Part shown: in pieces, positions 40,832 to 45,860 of the stretch | How the letters are laid out: every line of letters begins with the position of its first letter | Numbering within the stretch: position 1 is the stretch's first letter | The notes under the pieces: generated by a model | What the model saw: only the letters and a program-made list of their open reading frames with translations | Told to the model about the DNA's origin: nothing | Database searches by the model: none | Made by a program: the position numbers and the translations under genes | Origin: an uncultured Sphingomonadales bacterium | GTDB lineage: Bacteria; Pseudomonadota; Alphaproteobacteria; Sphingomonadales; Sphingomonadaceae | Assembly (NCBI GenBank): GCA_903821685.1 | Contig: CAIJLW010000085.1 | Coordinates: forward strand, 1-45,860 | DNA: 45,860 nt | Reading direction: 5' to 3'

Positions 40832-41242
40832 CTATTTTTCTGTGCCCCGCGACTTACCCCATTGGCGGGCGGCGGTGTACCCCAACCCAGTGCCAAACAG
40901 CGCATATAGCGGTTCGGGAAGGCCATTGAGATAGGCGCTCATGCCCAATGCAATATTCGCGGCTTTGGCAGGCGCGACAGCGGCGATTAGTCCCATGGGT
41001 ATGGACCATAACAGCATGATATATATCACATACAGGAAGCTTGGGCGTGCGCGGCTGGTCCACGGGTCCGCCGACTGCGCCTCGGCAAGAACGGCGGATA
41101 GTTGCGTGCGCAGGGCATCCATGTCCTGGCTACCTTGCAGTTTGATGAGCTCAAGCTTGGCTGCATCGCGCGCCTTTGGGTCAGGAATGATCTTATCGAT
41201 CAGGTTTGCGATTGGCCCAATTATGCCTTCGAGGAGTGACAT
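40832..41242 (-). CDS. GTA-type holin (3TM holin family)
   Basis: A 136-residue membrane protein. The N-terminal helix SLLEGIIGPIANLIDKIIPD and the segment RARPSFLYVIYIMLLWSIPM match the holin family associated with release of gene transfer agents. Two clear hydrophobic segments (about 70-95 and 105-125), plus the amphipathic N-terminus, give the three-segment pattern. AAGGAAGG before ATG 41242 supports the start. It lies 24 bases after the endolysin gene on the same strand. Expected role: pore formation in the inner membrane so that the endolysin reaches peptidoglycan. Confidence 0.85.
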   Translation of the reverse strand: MSLLEGIIGPIANLIDKIIPDPKARDAAKLELIKLQGSQDMDALRTQLSAVLAEAQSADPWTSRARPSFLYVIYIMLLWSIPMGLIAAVAPAKAANIALGMSAYLNGLPEPLYALFGTGLGYTAARQWGKSRGTEK

Positions 41243-41266
41243 GATAAATTCCTTCCTTAGATGTTC

Positions 41267-41815
41267 TTAGCCAATTCGGTTTGCGAGCCAGCCGCACAAA
41301 AACGCTTCTTGCGCGGGACGGGATTCTGCCAAGTGGACATAATGGGCGCCCAGCAACGCATTGATCGCCTTTGTCAGGACAGGCTCGGCAGAGTTTCCGC
41401 GACAACGGAAGAATGCTTGCACGGCGCGCAGCGTTTCGGGGCCGATTTTCCGGTCTATGGCGATGTCGGGATAGTCGCGGCCATTGCGGTTGAGGGCGTT
41501 CAGCGCGCGTTGCAAAAATCCTATAGCGGTTCCTGTGCCCATGTTGACGCCGGTGTCGAACATCTCCGCCGCAAGTTTCGGCGCAAGGCGTTCCAATTGA
41601 TCAAAGGCTGCCGCGTGCCAATATACGCGTTTGTACATCGCAGCGGCCATGTGGCGCGGTAGTGTGTGCATTTCGCCAGTGTATCCATGACGGCGGGCAA
41701 CTGCCTGCGTAATACCCCACCGGGTCGGACCGCCTGTGTCGGCCGGATGGTCCACAAAGTCGCCTTCGCGTGCGATTAATTCGTCAATCAATTGGTCAAT
41801 ATGGTCTATCACCAA
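41267..41815 (-). CDS. GH108-type endolysin (N-acetylmuramidase)
   Basis: Peptidoglycan hydrolase of 182 residues. The N-terminal domain has the GH108 signature EGDFVDHPADTGGPTRWGIT, with the catalytic Glu at residue 17; the C-terminal part (about 95-175) is the predicted peptidoglycan-binding domain that usually follows, with IDRKIGPETLRAVQAF. No signal peptide is visible, so it needs the adjacent holin. In alphaproteobacteria this gene pair lyses cells to release gene transfer agents and often lies apart from the structural cluster. Start is a GTG at 41815 with GAGG upstream. Confidence 0.9.
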   Translation of the reverse strand: MVIDHIDQLIDELIAREGDFVDHPADTGGPTRWGITQAVARRHGYTGEMHTLPRHMAAAMYKRVYWHAAAFDQLERLAPKLAAEMFDTGVNMGTGTAIGFLQRALNALNRNGRDYPDIAIDRKIGPETLRAVQAFFRCRGNSAEPVLTKAINALLGAHYVHLAESRPAQEAFLCGWLANRIG

Positions 41816-41937
41816 AACAACCTCACTTTCGAATCAATTTATAACCGATATGGTTATTTGTAGGAAAGCAAAATCTGCACAGCGGTTCATGGCGCGGTGG
41901 CTGCGGGTCCGAGATGTTATGATGTTAGGAAAATAAT

Positions 41938-42014
41938 TGGTCGGGACGACAGGATTCGAACCTGCGACCCCCACACCCCCAGTGTGATGCGCTACCAGGC
42001 TGCGCTACGTCCCG
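41938..42014 (-). tRNA. tRNA-Pro (anticodon GGG)
   Basis: Folded by hand: acceptor stem CGGGACG with CGTCCCG, D-stem GCGC with GCGC, anticodon stem TCACA with TGTGG, loop CTGGGGG giving anticodon GGG, T-arm with GGTTCGAATCC, discriminator A and an encoded CCA (41938-41940 on this strand). All stems close. No integrase or phage gene is next to it, so I see no sign that it serves as an integration site here. Confidence 0.95.
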
Positions 42015-42195
42015 ACCGCCGCTGTCCTCGCTGAGGTCAGTGGAAGCGCGCGTATATGGCGCTGGTTTTTGAAAAGCAAGCGCGCTCTCGACGCTTTGAC
42101 GTTGCGTCAACAGGGTGCAGGTGATAATCGCGCCCGATTGCTTTGGAGCAACGCTTTTATCGGGCGTCACATTATACAACTTGCGAGGGTTTTCC

Positions 42196-42522
42196 ATGGA
42201 GTCTCTAATCTTGAACGTCGCCGCTGGTGGTGCTGGTGGTTCTGCATTTTTTGTGCAGTTGTTTCCGCTCCTGCTGATCTTTGTCGTATTCTACTTTTTC
42301 CTCATCCGCCCGCAACAGAAGCGCGCGAAAGAGCATGAGGCCAAAATCAACGCGGTGCAAAAGAATGACGAAGTCGTCACCGCTGGCGGCTTGATGGGCA
42401 AAGTGATCAAGGTCGCTGACGATTATGTTGAAGTGGAAATTGCGCCAAATGTGCGGGTGAAGGCTGTGAAGTCGACTATCGCCAACGTGCAATCACGCGG
42501 AACCAAAGCTGCCAATGATTAA
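42196..42522 (+). CDS. yajC: preprotein translocase subunit YajC
   Basis: Accessory subunit of the Sec translocon, 108 residues. One membrane helix (FFVQLFPLLLIFVVFYFFLIRP) followed by the conserved RPQQKRAKEHE and DEVVTAGGLMGKV. The frame opens at 42115, but ATG 42196 with GAGGG upstream is the family-like start. It precedes secD and secF in the usual order, separated from secD by a hairpin. Confidence 0.96.
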   Translation: MESLILNVAAGGAGGSAFFVQLFPLLLIFVVFYFFLIRPQQKRAKEHEAKINAVQKNDEVVTAGGLMGKVIKVADDYVEVEIAPNVRVKAVKSTIANVQSRGTKAAND

Positions 42523-42526
42523 CCGC

Positions 42527-42562
42527 TGGGGTTGAATGGCCGACGGCCCAACCCCAATTTTT
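42527..42562 (+). terminator. hairpin with T-run between yajC and secD
   Basis: TGGGGTTG and CAACCCCA pair around a nested GGCC-GAC-GGCC, followed by ATTTTT. It has all the features of an intrinsic terminator or attenuator and lies 4 bases after the yajC stop, 29 bases before secD. It would lower secDF transcription relative to yajC. Confidence 0.7.
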
Positions 42563-42590
42563 GCTTTTCCATTTCGTTCGGATCCAACTC

Positions 42591-44189
42591 ATGCTTGATT
42601 TTCCCCGTTGGCGCGTATGGATGCTCAACACGCTCATCATTTTTGGTGTGCTCTTTGCTATCCCCAGCCTTCTTCCGGCGCAGATGCGCGATCAACTTGC
42701 GCAATTTGTGCCGACGCCAACGATTAATCTGGGGCTCGACCTTGCTGGCGGTAGCCATATTCTGTTGGAAGCCGATACATCGCAGCTCGCGGAGACACGG
42801 CTTGAGGCTTTGGAAGATGGTGTGCGGACCGCAATGCGCCGCGCAGACCCGCAGATCGCGATTGCTGATGTGTCACGCGCCGATGGTCAGCTAAGTTTTA
42901 CGGTCAGTGATGTGTCCAAAGTCGATGCAGCGCGCGAAGCACTCATTCCCTTAACGAGCAATGCCACCGGCAGCCGCGATTGGAATATCGGCGTCAACGA
43001 TGGCAATTGGTTGATTGTCACGCCAGAGGGGACGGGGAACGAAGCGGCCCTTGATCAGGCGATGGACACAGCCAAGGACGTTATTGATCGCCGCATCAAC
43101 GCGCTTGGTACGCTTGAGCCAACGATCATCCGCCAAGGCGATAATCGGATTGTAGTTCAGGTTCCTGGGCTTGACGACCCCGCTGCCTTGAAAGCGCTCA
43201 TCGGCAAAACCGCAAAGCTCGAATTCAAGCTGGTGGATGAAATGGCCGATCCTGATCAGACCGCGCAGGGCAAGGCCCGCGTTGGCAGCCAAGTTCTGCC
43301 CTATCCCGATAACCCCTCCGGTCTGCCGTACATTGCCGTACGCCGATTGGGCGGCATTTCCGGCGACAAGCTGGAGAAGGCAGACCCGACATTCGACTCG
43401 CAGACAAATCAGCCTGCGGTCACCATTCAGTTTGATAGCGAAGGCGGGCAGAAATTTGCTCGTATGACGCAGCAGAATGTCAACAAGCTATTCGCGATCA
43501 TTTTGGATGGCCAAGTTATCTCCGCACCGCAAATTCGGGAGCCAATCTTCGGCGGGGTTTCCCAGATTTCGGGCAGCTTCACCACAGAAAGCGCCAATGC
43601 GCTCTCCATTTCGCTGCGCTCGGGTGCTTTGCCGGTTGATCTTAAGATCGTGGAAGAACGTTCGGTTGGTCCAGACCTTGGCGCAGACTCCATCCGCCGC
43701 GGCGTGTTGGCGGCGGTGATTGGTACGACCGCTATCCTCGTACTCATGTTCCTCGTTTATGGCAGGTTTGGCATGTATGCCAATTTTGCTTTGGTCATCA
43801 ACATTGCCATGATTTTGGGCGTGATGGCACTGGTGAATGCGACATTGACCTTGCCGGGCATCGCAGGCTTCGTTCTGACGATTGGTGCAGCAGTGGACGC
43901 AAACGTTTTGATTAACGAACGTATCCGGGAAGAATTGAAACGGGGCCGGCGTATCGTGCAAGCGATTGAGGTTGGTTACAAAGAAGCCAGCCGCGCCATT
44001 TTCGACGCGAACAGCACCAACGTCATTGCGGCGGTATTGCTGTTCTTTTTTGGCTCCGGACCAATTCGCGGTTTCGCAGTGGTGCTTATGATCGGGATCG
44101 TCACATCGGTTTTCACCGCTGTTACCATCACCCGCATGTGGGTCTCACGCTGGGTGAAGCGCACGCGTCCCCATGAGCTGACGATTTGA
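42591..44189 (+). CDS. secD: protein translocase subunit SecD
   Basis: Membrane subunit of the SecDF complex, 532 residues, using the proton gradient to pull secreted proteins. MLDFPRWRVW starts the first membrane helix; INLGLDLAGGSHILLE is the conserved periplasmic start, and the C-terminal six-helix part carries AGFVLTIGAAVDANVLINERIREE (about 420-443). The frame opens at 42561 with a TTG; ATG 42591 is the usual N-terminus. secF follows 10 bases later. Confidence 0.97.
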   Translation: MLDFPRWRVWMLNTLIIFGVLFAIPSLLPAQMRDQLAQFVPTPTINLGLDLAGGSHILLEADTSQLAETRLEALEDGVRTAMRRADPQIAIADVSRADGQLSFTVSDVSKVDAAREALIPLTSNATGSRDWNIGVNDGNWLIVTPEGTGNEAALDQAMDTAKDVIDRRINALGTLEPTIIRQGDNRIVVQVPGLDDPAALKALIGKTAKLEFKLVDEMADPDQTAQGKARVGSQVLPYPDNPSGLPYIAVRRLGGISGDKLEKADPTFDSQTNQPAVTIQFDSEGGQKFARMTQQNVNKLFAIILDGQVISAPQIREPIFGGVSQISGSFTTESANALSISLRSGALPVDLKIVEERSVGPDLGADSIRRGVLAAVIGTTAILVLMFLVYGRFGMYANFALVINIAMILGVMALVNATLTLPGIAGFVLTIGAAVDANVLINERIREELKRGRRIVQAIEVGYKEASRAIFDANSTNVIAAVLLFFFGSGPIRGFAVVLMIGIVTSVFTAVTITRMWVSRWVKRTRPHELTI

Positions 44190-44199
44190 GGATATAGAC

Positions 44200-45186
44200 A
44201 TGAAACTGCTCAAACTCGTTCCTGACGATACCAATATCGACTTTCTGAAATGGCGCACCTGGGCCTTTGGCATCAGCCTGTTGCTCATGGTTGCGTCGGT
44301 TGGCTTGGTGGCCACAAAGGGCCTGAACTTTGGCGTCGATTTTATCGGCGGCCAAATGATCCGCGCGACATTTACGGAGAGCACATCCGCACCGGTCACT
44401 GAATTGCGCGAAACGGTTGCGAAGCTCGGCTATGGCGATCCGACCATTCAGCGTTTTGGCGCTGAAAATCAGGTTTCGATCCGCATGAAATTGCCGGATG
44501 GCGCAGACAAGAATCCTGAGCTCGCCAACACCATGGCGACAAAGATCACCGAAACCTTGAAAGCTGGCCACCCCGACGTCCGTATTGACGGCGTGGATTC
44601 GGTATCCGGTAAGGTGTCGGAAGAATTGTTTAGTACGGGTATGCGCGCGCTGCTTGCGGCGATGGCCGGTGTATCGATTTATATCTGGTTCCGGTTCGAA
44701 TGGCAGTTCGGCGTGGGCGCGATCTGGTCGCTGCTTCACGACGTGACGCTTACCTTCGGCCTGTTCGCGCTGACGGGTTGGGAGTTTGACCTGAACATCA
44801 TCGCGGCCCTGCTGACGATCATCGGTTATTCGTTGAACGATACGGTTGTTGTGTATGACCGTATTCGCGAGAATCTGATGAAATTCCGTAAAATGGAAAT
44901 GGCGTCGCTTTTGAACCTGTCCGTCAATGAAACCTTGTCTCGTACGGTGATGACCAGCGTATCGATTTCGCTGCCGTTGATCATATTGGTGCTCTTTGGA
45001 CCGGATGTTATCTTCGGTTTCAGCGCTGCAATGGCATTTGGTATTGTCGTCGGAACTTATTCCTCGATTTATCAGGCGGCCCCCATATTGATCTGGCTTA
45101 AAGTCGGTTCGCACAGCTTTGTGCCAACCGATGACGCCGGTTCAAAGGCGGAGCGGATCGACGACAACTTCGGCGCGAAGCCTTAA
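44200..45186 (+). CDS. secF: protein translocase subunit SecF
   Basis: Partner of SecD, 328 residues. GLNFGVDFIGGQM is the periplasmic signature after the first helix; the helix-4 region IIAALLTIIGYSLNDTVVVY with DRIREN is the RND-type proton pathway motif. Operon with secD. A long antisense open frame over most of the gene is a base-composition shadow. It converges with the XRE gene, 61 bases apart. Confidence 0.97.
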   Translation: MKLLKLVPDDTNIDFLKWRTWAFGISLLLMVASVGLVATKGLNFGVDFIGGQMIRATFTESTSAPVTELRETVAKLGYGDPTIQRFGAENQVSIRMKLPDGADKNPELANTMATKITETLKAGHPDVRIDGVDSVSGKVSEELFSTGMRALLAAMAGVSIYIWFRFEWQFGVGAIWSLLHDVTLTFGLFALTGWEFDLNIIAALLTIIGYSLNDTVVVYDRIRENLMKFRKMEMASLLNLSVNETLSRTVMTSVSISLPLIILVLFGPDVIFGFSAAMAFGIVVGTYSSIYQAAPILIWLKVGSHSFVPTDDAGSKAERIDDNFGAKP

Positions 45187-45247
45187 CGCTTCGATACGGC
45201 CGGTGTTTCGCCGAAACGAAAGGCAATTACGCGCGCATTCGCCTGTT

Positions 45248-45811
45248 TTATAATGTGCGCACGAGCCGGACTGCCTTTGCAATCCAAGCCGGATCGGCGA
45301 CAACTTGTTGTCGTGCACCAGCCTCAAGCGGCAATAGGTGCAATTTCCCGGCGTCACGGCCGAGCAAGCGGCCAAAGATGAAGCGGCCACCAGGGCGCGG
45401 GACAAGGACGTCCAGATTTAGCGCAGAGGCAAAGTCGTCGGGTTGAATCTGTTCAAGCCATAATTCATCCCCGCGCCGATATTCCCCCAATGCCTTAGCA
45501 ATCCGAAGCCCGACCATCGTCGCGCCGACATTGGGAACCATTATACGTTCCTCCTTCGTCGGGGCGTGCGTGCCATCATCATGCAGTATAGCAGCGACGG
45601 GCAGATATTGCTGGTCAGGCAGAGCAACGAGGTCGCTCGATTCCACACCCAAAGCGTCCGCGATACGGTTAATCCAGATCAGCGACAGCACCCGCATCCC
45701 TGTTTCAAGGCGACCGATAGTCTGCGCAGTCGTCGGCGGATTACAGCGCATAGCCACATCTGCAAGCGTGAGGCCTTTGGCCCTTCGTACATCGCGAATT
45801 CGACTTTGCAT
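45248..45811 (-). CDS. XRE-family transcriptional regulator
   Basis: A 187-residue protein with an N-terminal Cro/C1-type helix-turn-helix (about 5-60: LTLADVAMRCNPPTTAQTIGRLE, then INRIADALGVESSDLV). The C-terminal 110 residues (VPVVAILHDD-like strand region, then MVPNVGATMVGLRIAKALG and RRGDELWLEQIQPDDF) look like a small beta-rich sensor domain similar to S24/LexA-type folds, but I see no Ser-Lys pair. AAGGAG five bases before ATG 45811 supports the start. It is the last gene in the window. Confidence 0.85.
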   Translation of the reverse strand: MQSRIRDVRRAKGLTLADVAMRCNPPTTAQTIGRLETGMRVLSLIWINRIADALGVESSDLVALPDQQYLPVAAILHDDGTHAPTKEERIMVPNVGATMVGLRIAKALGEYRRGDELWLEQIQPDDFASALNLDVLVPRPGGRFIFGRLLGRDAGKLHLLPLEAGARQQVVADPAWIAKAVRLVRTL

Positions 45812-45860
45812 GAATTACTCCTTCACCAAATAGGTTTTTTCTTTCCTACAATATTTACCA

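Noticed and set aside
41938-42014. tRNA-Pro as integration site of a genomic island
   Set aside because: No integrase, no duplicated tRNA end found in the window, and core genes lie on both sides.
44128-45114. 328-codon open frame antisense to secF
   Set aside because: Lies over an unmistakable secF; the protein is rich in His/Arg/Gln and has no family features.

Overview
The window looks like a chromosomal segment of a sphingomonad-type alphaproteobacterium. The support is indirect: two large TonB-dependent receptors heading catabolic operons, PQQ/haem dehydrogenases, a spinster-type MFS transporter, a GTA-type holin/endolysin pair, and an Alphaproteobacteria-like YajC-SecD-SecF block. No rRNA or other marker allows a species call.

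Layout. (1) 1-1567: 5' part of an MFS transporter and a DHRS12-like SDR, both minus strand. (2) 1568-2449: gene-free, with a (CTGA)n microsatellite and a cluster of REP-like hairpins. (3) 2450-6699 (minus): Rieske oxygenase, ABM protein, acyl-CoA ligase, second ABM protein, TetR. (4) 6858-11243 (plus): TonB receptor and a cytochrome c/PQQ dehydrogenase. (5) 11271-13604: second Rieske oxygenase, divergent from a Rieske ferredoxin and an azoreductase-like flavoprotein. (6) 13661-16207 (minus): two MaoC-type hydratase subunits, an Ltp2-like aldolase/thiolase and a DUF35 protein, i.e. a ChsH1/ChsH2/Ltp2-type side-chain module with ChsH2 split into two genes. (7) 16584-20387 (minus): SDR, CHMO-type Baeyer-Villiger monooxygenase, alpha-methylacyl-CoA racemase. 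(8) 20653-27008 (minus): TonB receptor, SDR, APH-fold kinase, acyl-CoA ligase, TetR. (9) 27449-32470 (plus): ACAD10/11-like dehydrogenase, LinA-like SnoaL protein, alpha/beta hydrolase, OYE-type flavoprotein, second APH-fold kinase. (10) 32632-37780: SDR, small RodZ-like HTH protein, a second PQQ dehydrogenase of different base composition, and a carboxymuconolactone-decarboxylase-fold protein. (11) 38117-40017: double cNMP-binding protein plus class II glutamine amidotransferase. (12) 40463-45811: core-type genes, namely lipoprotein, holin, endolysin, tRNA-Pro(GGG), yajC, secD, secF and an XRE regulator.

Regions 3-10 read as one catabolic supercluster. The enzymes fit uptake of a hydrophobic alicyclic compound through the outer membrane, periplasmic alcohol oxidation, Rieske hydroxylation, CoA activation, racemisation of an alpha-methyl branch, hydration and retro-aldol removal of a side chain, Baeyer-Villiger ring expansion with lactone opening, and disposal of a hydroxyacyl-CoA by phosphorylation and elimination. 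A steroid-, bile-acid- or terpenoid-like substrate is the best guess. No ketosteroid dehydrogenase or extradiol dioxygenase is present, so the substrate stays open. A near-palindrome, CAATCATGTTTG, in both Rieske-gene divergent promoters suggests shared control, perhaps by the TetR of the first operon.
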